Part shown: positions 1-9,796 of the stretch, piece after piece | Position numbering within the stretch: the first letter of the stretch is position 1 | Layout of the letters: the number at the start of each line of letters is the position of its first letter | Assembly (NCBI RefSeq): GCF_001189845.1 | Contig: NZ_LFLZ01000087.1 | Coordinates: forward strand, 1 to 34,385 | Source of the DNA: Bradyrhizobium tropiciagri | GTDB taxonomy: Bacteria > Pseudomonadota > Alphaproteobacteria > Rhizobiales > Xanthobacteraceae | Reading direction: 5' to 3' | DNA: 34,385 bases | Position numbers and translations under genes: made by a program | Notes under the pieces: generated by a model | Told to the model about the DNA's origin: nothing | Seen by the model: the letters and a program-made list of their open reading frames with translations, nothing else | Databases searched by the model: none

Positions 1-1
1 C

Positions 2-511
2 GGCAACGACCTGCTGGTCGGCGGCAAGGAAACTGTTGCGGAGTACGGTGGCGCCGGTAACGACGTGCTCTACTCGGGCAGCGATGCGTCGCACGCGACC
101 TCGCTCGACGGCGGTGACGGCAACGATTCGCTCTATGGCGGTGCCGGCAATGATACGCTGCATGGCGGCGCCGGCCACGACACGATGGTCGCCGGGTCGG
201 GCAATCAGACGCTGATCGGCGGCAACGATGGTTCGTCGTTCGTCGGTTCCGCCACCGGCACGGCCTCGATGGTCGGCTGCTCCGGCCAGGACTACTTCTA
301 CCTGTCCAACCTGCACAGCAACGACACCGTCGACAGCGGTGGCGGCAGCAAGGACTCCCTGACCTTCCTGGATCACGCTTCGACCGACGTGACCGGCATC
401 ACCGCCGGCAAGGATGGTTCGTTGGATGTCAACTTCAGCAACGGCCAGGTGACCCAGATCAGCAACATCGAATATCTGATCTTCAACGATGGTCACTCGA
501 CCAGGCTGTAG
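2..511 (+). CDS. RTX calcium-binding protein, C-terminal end (5' end outside window)
   Basis: The frame is already open at the left edge, so this is only the last ~169 residues of a larger protein. Near the start it shows glycine/aspartate-rich nonapeptides of the GGxGxDxLx type (GGDGNDSLY, GGAGNDTLH, GGAGHDTMV), the Ca2+-binding beta-roll of RTX proteins. The repeats fade into a non-repetitive tail containing ISNIEYLIFNDG, a form common at the C-termini of RTX proteins, where the uncleaved type I secretion signal lies. The type I ABC exporter and HlyD adaptor 1.1 kb downstream are the likely secretion route. Whether it is an adhesin, an S-layer-like protein or an enzyme cannot be told without the N-terminus. 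Confidence 0.9.
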   Translation, partial: GNDLLVGGKETVAEYGGAGNDVLYSGSDASHATSLDGGDGNDSLYGGAGNDTLHGGAGHDTMVAGSGNQTLIGGNDGSSFVGSATGTASMVGCSGQDYFYLSNLHSNDTVDSGGGSKDSLTFLDHASTDVTGITAGKDGSLDVNFSNGQVTQISNIEYLIFNDGHSTRL

Positions 512-817
512 GACCTGAGGTCCGCGCCAGGCGAAGGTACCCCCTCAACCCTTGTTGAGCCGTGTTGCGTGCGAACGTGACGATCGGAACCTGGTCGCCC
601 GCGTCGCATGTCGCCGTCTCCATGATAAGTTCCACTTCAATCGATGAATGTTAGAAGTTAGTTGGTCACATTCGGACCACGTAGCTTTTGTAAAGGCGTG
701 TCACTCGCTTGATACAAGGAGTTGTGACGGCTTGCTGCAGCCTCGGCAACCCTTGGACAAGACGAACGATCGCTGCAGAAACCAGCTGCATCATGTGCGA
801 ACCGCGGAGCTCTCGAA
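512..817. other. Intergenic stretch, no convincing gene
   Basis: About 300 bases between the RTX gene and the methyltransferase. Two small hairpins follow the RTX stop: GGACCTGAGGTCC at 511-523 and CTCAAC/GTTGAG at 544-559. Neither is followed by a T run, so a terminator is only possible. The part from about 600 to 720 is richer in A+T than its surroundings and may hold a promoter. The short open frames here lack a ribosome-binding site and a coding-like third-position GC bias. Confidence 0.4.
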
Positions 818-1453
818 TTGGCCAAGAAAAAAATGCTGAATGCCGGCGCTGGATCGACGGTTGCCAAGCGGATCCAGCCGCTGTTGTCATCGCATGACTG
901 GGAGGAGATTCGCCTCGACGTCGACGGAAGCGTGAAACCGGACATCGTCGGCTCGATTACCGATCTCGCCAAATTGTGCCGGCCGGCCTCGTTCGACGCG
1001 ATCTGGTGTTCGCATCTGATGGAACATCTCTATGCCCATGAGATACATCCCACATTCGTTCAGTTCCGCGAGGTCCTCAAGCCGGATGGCTTCGCGCTGA
1101 TCATGTCCCCCGACCTGGAGGCGGTGGCTCAGCACATGCTGACCAAGGGCCTCGGCGCGGTCGCCTATGTCTCGCCGGCCGGTCCGATACGGCCGCTCGA
1201 TATGATCTACGGGCATTCCGGCGCGATCGAACAGGGCCGCCATCATATGGCGCACAAGACCGGTTTTTCGTGCGATCGGATGGGAAACCTGCTGCTCAGC
1301 GCCGGCTTTCCGACCGTCTCGGTTCGCAGCGCGAATTTCGAGGTCTGCGCGCTGGCGCTCATGCCGGAGGCCGAGGACAGGCGGATCCAGCCGCAGCTCG
1401 AGCCTGCGGCTTCGACTTCCGGGAGACGGCGACCGCCGCCCCGTGATGGTTGA
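818..1453 (+). CDS. Class I SAM-dependent methyltransferase
   Basis: A 211-residue protein with a class I methyltransferase layout. The glycine-rich SAM loop LNAGAGS lies near residues 7-13, an acidic strand end (RLDVDG) near 34-40, an acidic/aromatic stretch FDAIWCSHLMEHL near 65-77, and the HxxxxFVQFREVLKPDGFALI block typical of this fold follows. The TTG at 818 is preferred because GGAG (806-809) lies 8 bases upstream; an in-frame ATG at 833 is the alternative but would cut into motif I. It stands alone between the RTX gene and the exporter genes on the same strand. The substrate is unknown; a sugar or a protein of the neighbouring glycan/RTX system is only a guess from context. Confidence 0.8.
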   Translation: MAKKKMLNAGAGSTVAKRIQPLLSSHDWEEIRLDVDGSVKPDIVGSITDLAKLCRPASFDAIWCSHLMEHLYAHEIHPTFVQFREVLKPDGFALIMSPDLEAVAQHMLTKGLGAVAYVSPAGPIRPLDMIYGHSGAIEQGRHHMAHKTGFSCDRMGNLLLSAGFPTVSVRSANFEVCALALMPEAEDRRIQPQLEPAASTSGRRRPPPRDG

Positions 1454-1568
1454 TGTTAAATAATGTTATAAGGTTCCGTGGTTAAACCAACGGCAGCAAG
1501 TGCCGGAACCGGCTTCCTTGCCTGTTCCGACACATATATCTTTTCGGAACCGCATGCCAAAAATGCTG

Positions 1569-1608
1569 CGTTAGCGAACTAACAGTGATAAGTTATATCT
1601 CGCTAACG
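1569..1608. promoter_or_regulatory. Inverted-repeat candidate operator upstream of the type I secretion genes
   Basis: A perfect 9-base inverted repeat, CGTTAGCGA (1569-1577) and TCGCTAACG (1600-1608), is separated by 22 bases. The left arm also forms a second palindrome with the spacer, GTTAG-CGAA-CTAAC (1570-1583). The repeat ends 35 bases before the exporter start. The surrounding 1454-1600 is A+T-rich for this genome and includes an ATGTTAA/AATGTTA pair at 1453-1468. An operator or a 5' leader structure is plausible; no regulator can be named. Confidence 0.4.
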
Positions 1609-1643
1609 ACCCGATCTTGCGCAGTCGAAACTTCGAGGCATCC

Positions 1644-3877
1644 ATGACCAAACACCTCTCGCTCGTCGGCGCACCTTCCGTGGAGGGACTGCCACCCTCG
1701 GGCCTCGCGTGTCTGGTCATCGTGGCAAGGCAGCATGGTCTGCACCTGACCCCGACCCAGCTCATCCAGGACAATCTCCTGGGCGACCGGGAGGTCACAC
1801 TCCCGGAGCTGCTGAAATGCGCGAATTCCTCGGGCATGACGGCAAAGGCCGTCACGCTGGACTGGAAGGGGCTGAGCCATCTCAAGCGGGCGCTGCCGGT
1901 AATCGTCCGCCTGCGCGACGGCAGCCACATGGTGCTGCTGCGCCTCGAGGGCGATGAAGACAGCACCCGGGTGGTCCTGCAGGATCCGAACGCGAGCGAG
2001 GATGCGCTGCTCGTGATCGATCAGCCGCGCTTCGAGGACATCTGGTCGGGCGACGTCGTCATGGCCAAGCGCGACTACGAGATATCGGACGAGACCCAGC
2101 CGTTCAGCTTCGGCTTTGTCACCGCATTGTTGTTCCGCGAACGGCGCATCCTGCGCGACGTCGCGATCGCGGCGCTGATCCTGGGCTTCATGGGCCTCGG
2201 ACCGATCATGTTCTGGCGGCTGCTCTCGGACAAGGTCATCTTCTACAAGGCCTACAACACGTTCTACGTGCTGTGTATCGCGATGTTCGTGCTCATCCTG
2301 TTCGAGGCGGCGTTCACGTTCCTGCGGCAGTACCTGGTCCAGCGCCTGACGGCACGGCTCGACGTCAAGCTGTCGACCTACGTGTTCGAGAAGGTGCTCA
2401 ATCTGCCGATCGATTACTTCGAGCAGAATCCGGTCGGCCTGATTTCGCGGGATATTCGCGAAGTGTTCCGAATTCGCGGCTTTCTGACCGGACAGCTGTT
2501 CGGGACCATCCTCGATTCGACGACGTTGTTCTTCTTCCTGCCCGTCATGTTCTTCTTCAGCCCGATCATGACGCTGATGGTTCTTGCCTTTGCCGGAATA
2601 ATCGTAACCTGGCTGATCCTGATGCTGCCCGCCTACCGGAAGAAATCCTCGGCGACTCTGGCCGCTGAAGGCGTGCAGGGAGCGTTTCTGATCCAGAGCC
2701 TGAACGGCATGCGGACCATCAAGTCGCTGGCGCTCGACACCCGGCAGCGCCACATGTGGGATGTGCTTGTGGCGCGGGTCGCCAAGCTCGCCTTGCGGAA
2801 GGTCTGACCGGAACCGCCATTCAGACGGTGGTGAAGCCGTTGGAACGGCTGGCGGTGAGTGCTCCCTATGCTTTCGGTGTCTACCTCGCCGTGTCGAGCG
2901 GCGATCCGGTCTACGTTGGAGCGCTGTTCGCGTTTCTGATGCTGTCGCAACGCGTTGCCGGCCCGCTGATGCAGATGGCCCAGCTCATCAACCAGTATGA
3001 CGAGGCGCGCACCGCGGTCACGATCGTCGGCAGGCTGGTCAATCAGCCGCCCGAGGAGGGACGCTCCGGCCATGGCGTTCGGGTTCCGCTGAAGGGGCAT
3101 ATCGAATTCTCCGGCGTCACGTTCAAGTACAAGGGCGCGGTGTCGCCGGCGTTGAACAGCATCTCCTTCGAGATTCCGCTCGGCACGACGCTAGGCGTGA
3201 TGGGCAAGAGCGGCTCCGGCAAGACCACGATCACGCGGCTGTTGCAGCGCCTGCACTCCGACTACGGTGGTCTGATCAAGGTCGATGGCGTCGATGTTCG
3301 CGAATACGATGTCGACCATCTCCGGCGCAATGTGGGTGTGGTGCTGCAGGAGAACTTCCTGTTCAGCGGCACGATCCGCGAGAATATTGCGGCCGCCAAG
3401 CCCGATGCGACCTTCGACGATGTCGTCAGGGCCGCGCGACTGGCCGGCGCCGAGGAGTTCATCGACAAGCTGCCGCGAGGCTACGAGACCTATATCTACG
3501 AGGGATCGACCAATCTCTCCGGCGGCCAGCGTCAGCGCCTCGCGATCGCGCGGGCACTGATCGTCGATCCGCCGATCCTGATCCTGGACGAGGCGACCAG
3601 CGCGCTCGATGCGGAGAGCGAGACGATCGTCAACGCGAACATTTCGCGGATCGCGCAGGGGCGCACGCTGATCATCATCTCGCACCGCCTGTCGTCGCTG
3701 ACCAAGGCCGACGCGATCCTCGTGCTCAATCGTGGCGTGGTCAACGATATCGGCCGCCACGAGGAGCTTCTGGAACGAAACGACATCTATAGCTCGCTCT
3801 GGTACCAGCAGAACACGCATCTGGTGCCGGCGGGCCGCACCGAAAAGAACTTCAGGAGCCCGACCCTTGTCTCCTAA
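1644..3877 (+). pseudogene. Type I secretion ABC transporter (C39-like/TMD/NBD), single-base frameshift
   Basis: Inner-membrane exporter ATPase of a type I secretion system, HlyB/LapB-like. The 5' part runs 1644-2807 and the 3' part continues in another frame to 3877; adding one base near 2784-2792 restores a 744-residue protein, close to family length. Residues ~1-130 are a peptidase-C39-like domain with Ser19 at the position of the catalytic Cys (PSGLACL), while the GSH histidine and an Asp are kept, as in non-proteolytic HlyB-type domains. Transmembrane segments follow at ~160-340. The ATPase domain has Walker A (GKSGSGKTT), signature (LSGGQRQR), Walker B (ILILDEATSALD) and H-loop (ISHR), all intact. 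The ATG at 1644 has GAGG 5 bases upstream. The break leaves the two halves out of frame, so as read the gene would be non-functional unless the missing base is a sequencing error. Confidence 0.85.
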
Positions 3878-5213
3878 TCAAGCTTCGCTCGCGACCGTCC
3901 GCCAGTTCCAGTCCGAAACCGATGCGATCCGCGAGGCGCCCGAGCCGTTGCTGGCCCGCGCGACGCTGTTCGTCCTGTCGGCGTTCATGGTAGCCGTCGT
4001 GGCGATCATGTGCCTCACGCGCGTCGATCGGGTGATCACGAGCGTGGGCGGCAGGATCGTTCCGGTCGATCAGATCAACGTGCTGCAGGCGTTGGACGCA
4101 TCGATCATCAAGACGATCGATGTTCGGGAGGGTGAGCAGGTCGAGGCGGGGCAGCAGCTTGCGACCCTCGACTCGACGTTCACCGCTGCCGACGTCACGC
4201 AGTACAAGCTGCAGATGGCGAGCCTCGAGGCGCAGGTCGCGCGGGACGAGGCCGAATTGTCCGGAAAGCAGCTGTCGTTCGGGCAACCCAAGGACCCCGA
4301 GGTCGCCAGATACAACGCCTTGCAGAAGGCGCTCTACGATCAGCGCGTCGCGCAGTACCACGCGCAGGTGAACAGCTACGACTCCAAGATCAGCCAGACC
4401 GAAGCGACGATCCAGAAGGCGAAGAAGGACGACGAGCGGTACAGTCAGCGTGCCGATATCGCCGGCAAGATCGAGGACATGCGCTCGACGCTGGCCGAAA
4501 GCGGCAGCGGGTCCAAGCTGAACCTGTATTTGTCGCAGGACAATCGCCTGGAGCTGCTGCGCCAGATCGACAACACGCACAACACCCTGCTGGAAGCGCA
4601 ACACCAGCTGGAGTCGCTGAAGGCGGATCGCAACGCCTTCACCGAGCAGTGGAACGCGCAGCTGAGCCAGGATCTGGTGACGACGCGCAACAACCTGGAC
4701 ACGGCCCGCTCGCAGTACGACAAGGCGATCAAGCATCAGGACCTCGTCCGCTGGACGGCGGCCGAGCCCTCGGTCGTGCTGACCCTCGCCAAGCTCTCGG
4801 TCGGATCGGTGCTGAAGCCGGGCGATCCCTTCATCACGCTGATGCCGCTCAAGACGCGGCTCGAGGCCGAGATCCAGATCCTGTCGCGCGACGTCGGCTT
4901 CGTCCGGCCGAACGATCCCTGCACGATGAAGATCGATGCGTTCAACGCGGCCGAGCACGGCACGGCGCAGGGCAAGATTCGCTGGATCAGCGAGGGCGCC
5001 TTCACCACCGACGATGACGGAAAGCCCGTCGATGCCTACTACAAGGCGCGATGTTCGGTCGACGAGACCAACTTCAAGGACGTTCCGAAGAACTTTCGCC
5101 TCATCCCCGGCATGACGCTGCAGGGCGATGTCAATGTCGGCACCCGTTCGGTGGCGATGTATCTGCTCGGCGGCATGCTGCGCAGCGCAAAAGAAGCAAT
5201 GCGCGAGCCATGA
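3867..5213 (+). CDS. HlyD-family type I secretion periplasmic adaptor
   Basis: Membrane-fusion protein linking the ABC exporter to an outer-membrane TolC-like channel (no tolC gene in the window). 448 residues: a short cytoplasmic N-terminus, one transmembrane helix around residues 33-53 (LFVLSAFMVAVVAIMCL), a biotinyl-lipoyl-like half motif (IKTIDVREGEQVEAGQQLATLDS), a long heptad-rich coiled-coil region, then the returning half and beta-barrel ending in IPGMTLQGDVNVGTRS, a typical HlyD C-terminus. The TTG start at 3867 has AGGAG (3854-3858) 8 bases upstream and overlaps the transporter gene end by 11 bases, so the two are co-translated. An upstream extension to 3732 in the same frame is only an overlap with the transporter. 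Confidence 0.92.
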   Translation: MSPNQASLATVRQFQSETDAIREAPEPLLARATLFVLSAFMVAVVAIMCLTRVDRVITSVGGRIVPVDQINVLQALDASIIKTIDVREGEQVEAGQQLATLDSTFTAADVTQYKLQMASLEAQVARDEAELSGKQLSFGQPKDPEVARYNALQKALYDQRVAQYHAQVNSYDSKISQTEATIQKAKKDDERYSQRADIAGKIEDMRSTLAESGSGSKLNLYLSQDNRLELLRQIDNTHNTLLEAQHQLESLKADRNAFTEQWNAQLSQDLVTTRNNLDTARSQYDKAIKHQDLVRWTAAEPSVVLTLAKLSVGSVLKPGDPFITLMPLKTRLEAEIQILSRDVGFVRPNDPCTMKIDAFNAAEHGTAQGKIRWISEGAFTTDDDGKPVDAYYKARCSVDETNFKDVPKNFRLIPGMTLQGDVNVGTRSVAMYLLGGMLRSAKEAMREP

Positions 5214-7246
5214 CGGTGTTGACGCGATCCCTTCTCGACCTGCTCAAGCCCGGGTCGTCCCGTTCGGAAGCAACGCAGTTCGAACGGGGACTGGAGGCTT
5301 ACGAGAACCGGCAGTATCTGGAGGCGTTGCGCTTCTGGAGGCTGGCGTCGCGGGCCGGCAATCCGGAGGCGGATTACCGGATCGGGTTGCTCTATGCGAG
5401 GAACGAGGGCGTTATCGGCAACATTCCGGACGCGGTCGCGTGGTACGAACGCGCTGCCCTGAATGGACATACCGAAGCGCAATTCCAGCTCGGCTTGATC
5501 TACTTCCACGGGGTCAAGGCGTCCGTCGGACCGAACAAGCCCGAGATGTGGCGGCAATCCACGGCGGCGCGCCTCGGCGACAAGGCGACCAATCTCCACG
5601 ACCTGGTGTTCCCGAACGGAATCGGCGTGGCCAGGGACCTCGACGCCGCCTTCCTCTGGATGTCGGTGGCGGCGGAGGCCGGCAAGGCGGACGCGCAGGC
5701 AATCCTCGGCGACATGTACGCCAACGGACACGGCTGCACCAAGGATCACGCCGTTGCCCTGCGCTGGTACGAGGCCGCGGCCGAGCAGAAGGCGGCGGCT
5801 GGCCAATTCGCGCTCGGCGACGTGCATTATCAGGGGCGCGGCGTTCCCGTCGACTTCGCGCAGGCCGCGATCTGGTATCACAAGGCGGCGGAGCAGGGCC
5901 ATGTCCGCGCGCAGGTCGCGCTCGCATTCATGTGCCTCAAGGGCACCGGGCTTCCTGCAAATGTCGAGGAAGCCGCGCGGCTATTCCAGAGCGCGGCTGC
6001 GCATGACGATGCCATCGCGCTGTACAACATCGCGCTGTTGCGGCTGAGCGGCAAAGGGGTCGCCAAGGATCTCGATAAGGCCGAGACCGCCTTGCGCAAG
6101 GCGGCACGCAAGGATTACCTGCCGGCGATCCAGGCGCTGGCCGAGTTCTATGCGCTCGGCACGGCCGCCGAGCCGGATCTGCGCGAGGCGGCGTATTGGT
6201 ACGAGAAGGCGGCCGAGCGCGGTGACGTGCAGGCGCAGTTCTTTACCGGACGCTTCTATGCCACCGGCACCGGCGTGCCGCCCAGCGTCCGCCAGGCGGC
6301 GAAATGGTTCGAACGCGCGGCCGAGAGCGGCCACGCGACCGCGGCCCACAACATCGCGGTGTTCTATCTCAACGGCAACGGCGTGACGCGCGATGTCGCG
6401 ACCGCGATCAAGTGGTTCGAGCGCGCATCCGAGGGCGGCATCAGCGCCGCCGGCGTGCAACTGGGCCGGCTCTATTCGGCGGGCAACGGCGTGCCGCGCG
6501 ATCAGGTGCGTGCAGCGGAATGGCTGAGCAAGGCGGCCAACGGCGGCGACGCCGATGCAAAGACCGCCTATGCCGTGTTTCTGATCCAGGAGGAGCCGTC
6601 TGAAGCGCGTCTTGCGCAGGCACGCACGTTGCTGACCGACGCCGCCGAGCGCGGTCATTCCACGGCGGCGTTTCAACTCGGCGGGCTTCACATGGGAAGG
6701 TCCGGCGGCACGGTCGATCTTCCCGCGGCGGCGCAATGGTTCAAGCGCGCGGCAAGCGCCGGCCATGTCGAGGCGCAGCACACCTTGGCGCTGCTGTACT
6801 CCGATCCGAAGAGCGGCCTCAAGGATCCGCAGGCCGCCGCCAGCTGGATCGTCAAGGCCGCCGACGGCGGCAATGCCGCAGCACAGTTCAAGCTTGCCGT
6901 TATGTATTGCACCGGGCAGGGCGTCGAGCAGGACCTTGCGCAGGGTGTGACGTGGTACGAGGCCGCGGCGCGCCAGGGCCACACGACGGCGCAATACAAC
7001 CTTGCGGTGATGCTCGGGCGCGGCCAGGGCCGCGAGGCTGATCCGGCGAAGGCGGCCGAGTGGTTCGCGGCAGCCGCGGAGCAGGGCATGGTCGAAGCCC
7101 AGCTCGCCATCGGCGACGCGCTGCGTGCCGGCAACGGCGTCGCGCAGGACCGCGACCAGGCGCTGCGTTGGTATCGAAAGGCGGCGCAGCAGAACAACGA
7201 AGGCGCGCTACGTCGTCTGCAGGCGATGGGCGAGAGCGTCGGCTGA
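5210..7246 (+). CDS. Sel1-like repeat protein in the type I secretion operon
   Basis: 678 residues made almost wholly of about 17 Sel1/TPR-like repeats of ~36 residues, with the pattern AxxWYxxAAxxGxxxAQxxLGxxYxxGxGVxxD repeated from about residue 27 to the end. Such alpha-solenoids bind other proteins or peptides. No signal peptide or membrane helix is visible, so a cytoplasmic place is likely. The ATG at 5210 overlaps the HlyD stop codon (ATGA), which points to translational coupling with the secretion genes. The second to third repeats are irregular (near residues 105-140). A role as a chaperone, scaffold or regulator for the exporter or its cargo fits the position but is inference. Confidence 0.88.
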   Translation: MTVLTRSLLDLLKPGSSRSEATQFERGLEAYENRQYLEALRFWRLASRAGNPEADYRIGLLYARNEGVIGNIPDAVAWYERAALNGHTEAQFQLGLIYFHGVKASVGPNKPEMWRQSTAARLGDKATNLHDLVFPNGIGVARDLDAAFLWMSVAAEAGKADAQAILGDMYANGHGCTKDHAVALRWYEAAAEQKAAAGQFALGDVHYQGRGVPVDFAQAAIWYHKAAEQGHVRAQVALAFMCLKGTGLPANVEEAARLFQSAAAHDDAIALYNIALLRLSGKGVAKDLDKAETALRKAARKDYLPAIQALAEFYALGTAAEPDLREAAYWYEKAAERGDVQAQFFTGRFYATGTGVPPSVRQAAKWFERAAESGHATAAHNIAVFYLNGNGVTRDVATAIKWFERASEGGISAAGVQLGRLYSAGNGVPRDQVRAAEWLSKAANGGDADAKTAYAVFLIQEEPSEARLAQARTLLTDAAERGHSTAAFQLGGLHMGRSGGTVDLPAAAQWFKRAASAGHVEAQHTLALLYSDPKSGLKDPQAAASWIVKAADGGNAAAQFKLAVMYCTGQGVEQDLAQGVTWYEAAARQGHTTAQYNLAVMLGRGQGREADPAKAAEWFAAAAEQGMVEAQLAIGDALRAGNGVAQDRDQALRWYRKAAQQNNEGALRRLQAMGESVG

Positions 7247-7571
7247 GATTGTTGGAGGCGGACATCTCGTCGCACGCGCAATGGCAGAGACGGTGAGCGG
7301 CTTTGTTTTTGGGCGCGAAGGCACGGAAGCGTGCACCTCTGCGTAACAATCTAGGCAGAACTAACAATGGCTTTCATATCGGCGATAGAGAGATTGCGTT
7401 AATGTGGGTTCGCGGAATAAATGCTCATTGCACCTCTGGTTGTGTGAAGCTGATCGATAAGAACCGAGAGGTCATGATCAGAGGCGTGTCAGGCAGCGTG
7501 ATCTCGGGATCGAACGTCCGCGTGACCGGGAAAGAAACTGGAGCCGGCGTTAAGCGTTGGCAGGAGATCGA
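7247..7571. other. Intergenic stretch before the WbsX-like gene
   Basis: A 325-base gap. It holds a small hairpin GCACG-GAAG-CGTGC at 7321-7334 without a T run, and a direct repeat TAACAAT at 7344-7350 and 7362-7368 in A+T-rich surroundings, which may mark a promoter. A 92-codon open frame from 7303 crosses the next gene's start, has no Shine-Dalgarno and resembles nothing I recognise, so I do not call it a gene. Confidence 0.4.
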
Positions 7572-9785
7572 GTGGCAATGAACAAGATGGTCGAACGGAG
7601 CGTCAGGGATACGAAGGATATGTTGCCCGTTGCCAGTCCGGTTCAGCAGGACGACCATCCGCAGAGCCTGTTCCTGGATCCCGATATCAGCGATCTCCAG
7701 TCGGGATCGCGGTTGCGTGGCGCGATCCTCGAATATTCGGGGCGGGGAATCTCGGGCTGGATCGTCGATGCCCAGTCGCCCGCTGCAACCGTTTCGATAG
7801 CGCTCTTCGTCGGCTCCCACTGTGTCGAAGAGGGACGCACCGGCCGATCCATGCCGGCCCGCATCGGTCCGCGCAGCGTGATCGGGCGTCCCGGATTTCG
7901 GATCGATCTGTCGACGCCGGGCGTGCGCCGTCGTCTGGCGCGTGCCCTGAGAAACACGCTTGTCGAGCCCAAGCATGCGCAGATCTATCTGCGCATCAGC
8001 CTGAACGACGGGGAATATTACGAGATACCGCTGTTCGAGAACTTCACGCCGAGCGAAGTGGTCGTTGCGCTCGGCTTCTCGCTCGAAGACTACGACGATC
8101 TGCTGTTTCCCAGCATCGACAACCGAAGCGTTGCGGGACCGGCGGACGCCTCCACCAAGGAGGTGCGCTATATTTGTTTCTACCTGCCGCAATTCCATTC
8201 GTTTGAAGAAAATGACAGGTGGTGGGGACCGGGGTTCACCGAGTGGACCAATGTCGCGCGCATGCGCGCCCAGTTTCCGTCGCATGAATCGCCGTGGCTG
8301 CCGGCCGATCTTGGATTCTACGACGTCCGGCTGCCGGAGACGCGCCGCCAGCAGGGCGACCTCGCGCGCAAGTACGGCATCGATGGCTTCTGCTACTACG
8401 TGTATTGGTTCCAGGGGCGCAGGCTGCTGGAAAAGCCGCTTCAGCTCTTGCTCGAGGACGGCGAGCCGAACCTGCCGTTCTGCATTTGCTGGGCCAACGA
8501 GAACTGGTCCCGCCGGTGGGACGGCTCGGATGCCGAGCTGCTGCTCGGACAGAATCACTCGCTGGACGACGATGTCCGCTTTATCGACGACATGGCCGAC
8601 CTGCTGCTCGACGAGCGCTACATCACGGTCGATGGTCGGAAGGTCATCGTCATCTACCGGCCGTCATTGTTGCCGGACAAGCAGCGTCTGTTCGAGATCT
8701 GGCGCGAGCGAGCCCGGGAGCTCGGAATTGGCGAGCTTCTCATCTGCAATGCGATGACCTTCGGCGAGTTCGATCCGCGCGACGTCAATTGCGATGCAGC
8801 CATCGAGTTTCCGCCGCACACGGTCTCGACGCGGGAAGTGCCGCCGACCGAAGTCGATGCTCCGGCGACCTTCGCCGGGAAGGTGTACGATTATGTCGAC
8901 GCCATGCGATCGTCGATCGGCAAGACCTACGACTTTCCGTTCTTTCCTGCTGTCATGCCGCGTTGGGACAACACGCCGCGCAAGGGACCGCGCGGTCACG
9001 TCTTCACGAGATCCAGCCCGGAGGCGTTCGAGGTCTGGCTTCGCGACGCCACCCTGCGGGCCAAGGGCAACAGCTTCGCCGAGTCACTGGTGTTCATCAA
9101 TTCCTGGAACGAATGGGCCGAGGGGGCTCATCTCGAGCCGGATTCGCGTCATGGACGCGCCTTCCTCGAGGTTGTGCGGAGGGTCGCGTCGGCTGAGCCG
9201 ATTTCGGCGCAGATCAGAAACAGCCCGGATCTGCTGGATTGCCTGAGCAGGCAGGAGCTTGAGTGGGCGGTGAAGGAAGCCTCGACGCATGTCGAAGTGC
9301 TCGCAAGCCTGCACCGGTCGGGTCTCACGCATTCGGGGGTGCAGCGCTTGAGAAGCGGCACACCGGTTGAGGCGGAAGGCGCGTCCGACAATCCGGCAGG
9401 TTCGTTGCTGGTCATCGAGAACATCAATTCCCAGACCGGCGAACGGGTGATCGTTGATCCGCGCTTTGAGATCCTGGTGCGGGGATGGATTTGCGCGGGC
9501 AACGCCTTCGAAGCAAGCAGGCAGCGAACGGGATTCCTGGTTCTGTCGGGGCTTGCCGCGGAAGGCGCAATCAACGGCGGCTATTGCCTGATCGTCGATT
9601 GGCACGAGCGCGTCGACGTGAAGGAGTACATGAAGGCGGAAAGCAAGGATTGCTATTTCGGCTTCCAGCTGTCGTTCTCGATTCGCGACTTGCCGGATGG
9701 TGAATATCAACTCGCGGTGCTGGAGGTCGGCGACGGCGCCAGCGCCCTGGTGAGGTCGCGCCATTCGATCATCGTGAGACGTTGA
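7572..9785 (+). CDS. WbsX-type glycosyltransferase/GH99-like protein with beta-sandwich arms
   Basis: 737 residues. The central part (~198-540) is the WbsX (GH99-like) domain found in polysaccharide clusters: ICFYLPQFHSFEENDRWWG, GFTEWTNV, YYVYWFQGRRLLEKPL, CWANENWSRRWDG and the end motif NSWNEWAEGAHLEPD. Family members are annotated as glycosyltransferases or GH99-like enzymes; the reaction is not settled. A ~100-residue beta-rich domain precedes it (GISGWIVDAQ, near 60) and another follows it (LVRGWICAG to the end). GTG at 7572 has AGGAG (7562-7566) 5 bases away; ATG at 7578 is nearly as good. No signal peptide is seen, so action is probably cytoplasmic. It is followed closely by a GT2 gene. 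Confidence 0.85.
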   Translation: MAMNKMVERSVRDTKDMLPVASPVQQDDHPQSLFLDPDISDLQSGSRLRGAILEYSGRGISGWIVDAQSPAATVSIALFVGSHCVEEGRTGRSMPARIGPRSVIGRPGFRIDLSTPGVRRRLARALRNTLVEPKHAQIYLRISLNDGEYYEIPLFENFTPSEVVVALGFSLEDYDDLLFPSIDNRSVAGPADASTKEVRYICFYLPQFHSFEENDRWWGPGFTEWTNVARMRAQFPSHESPWLPADLGFYDVRLPETRRQQGDLARKYGIDGFCYYVYWFQGRRLLEKPLQLLLEDGEPNLPFCICWANENWSRRWDGSDAELLLGQNHSLDDDVRFIDDMADLLLDERYITVDGRKVIVIYRPSLLPDKQRLFEIWRERARELGIGELLICNAMTFGEFDPRDVNCDAAIEFPPHTVSTREVPPTEVDAPATFAGKVYDYVDAMRSSIGKTYDFPFFPAVMPRWDNTPRKGPRGHVFTRSSPEAFEVWLRDATLRAKGNSFAESLVFINSWNEWAEGAHLEPDSRHGRAFLEVVRRVASAEPISAQIRNSPDLLDCLSRQELEWAVKEASTHVEVLASLHRSGLTHSGVQRLRSGTPVEAEGASDNPAGSLLVIENINSQTGERVIVDPRFEILVRGWICAGNAFEASRQRTGFLVLSGLAAEGAINGGYCLIVDWHERVDVKEYMKAESKDCYFGFQLSFSIRDLPDGEYQLAVLEVGDGASALVRSRHSIIVRR

Positions 9786-9796
9786 GGTCGCCGCCG

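Noticed and set aside
1593..2753. Long open frame on the minus strand opposite the exporter gene
   Set aside because: It is antisense to clear C39-like and membrane-domain sequence, rich in Arg/Gln/His/Asp, and resembles no protein; typical shadow in GC-rich DNA.
2781..2807. Programmed ribosomal frameshift in the exporter gene
   Set aside because: No slippery heptamer and no clear following hairpin or pseudoknot; type I exporters are not known to use one. A missing base is simpler.
7303..7581. Possible 92-residue gene before the WbsX-like gene
   Set aside because: No ribosome-binding site, weak codon bias, overlaps the next start, and nothing familiar in the product.
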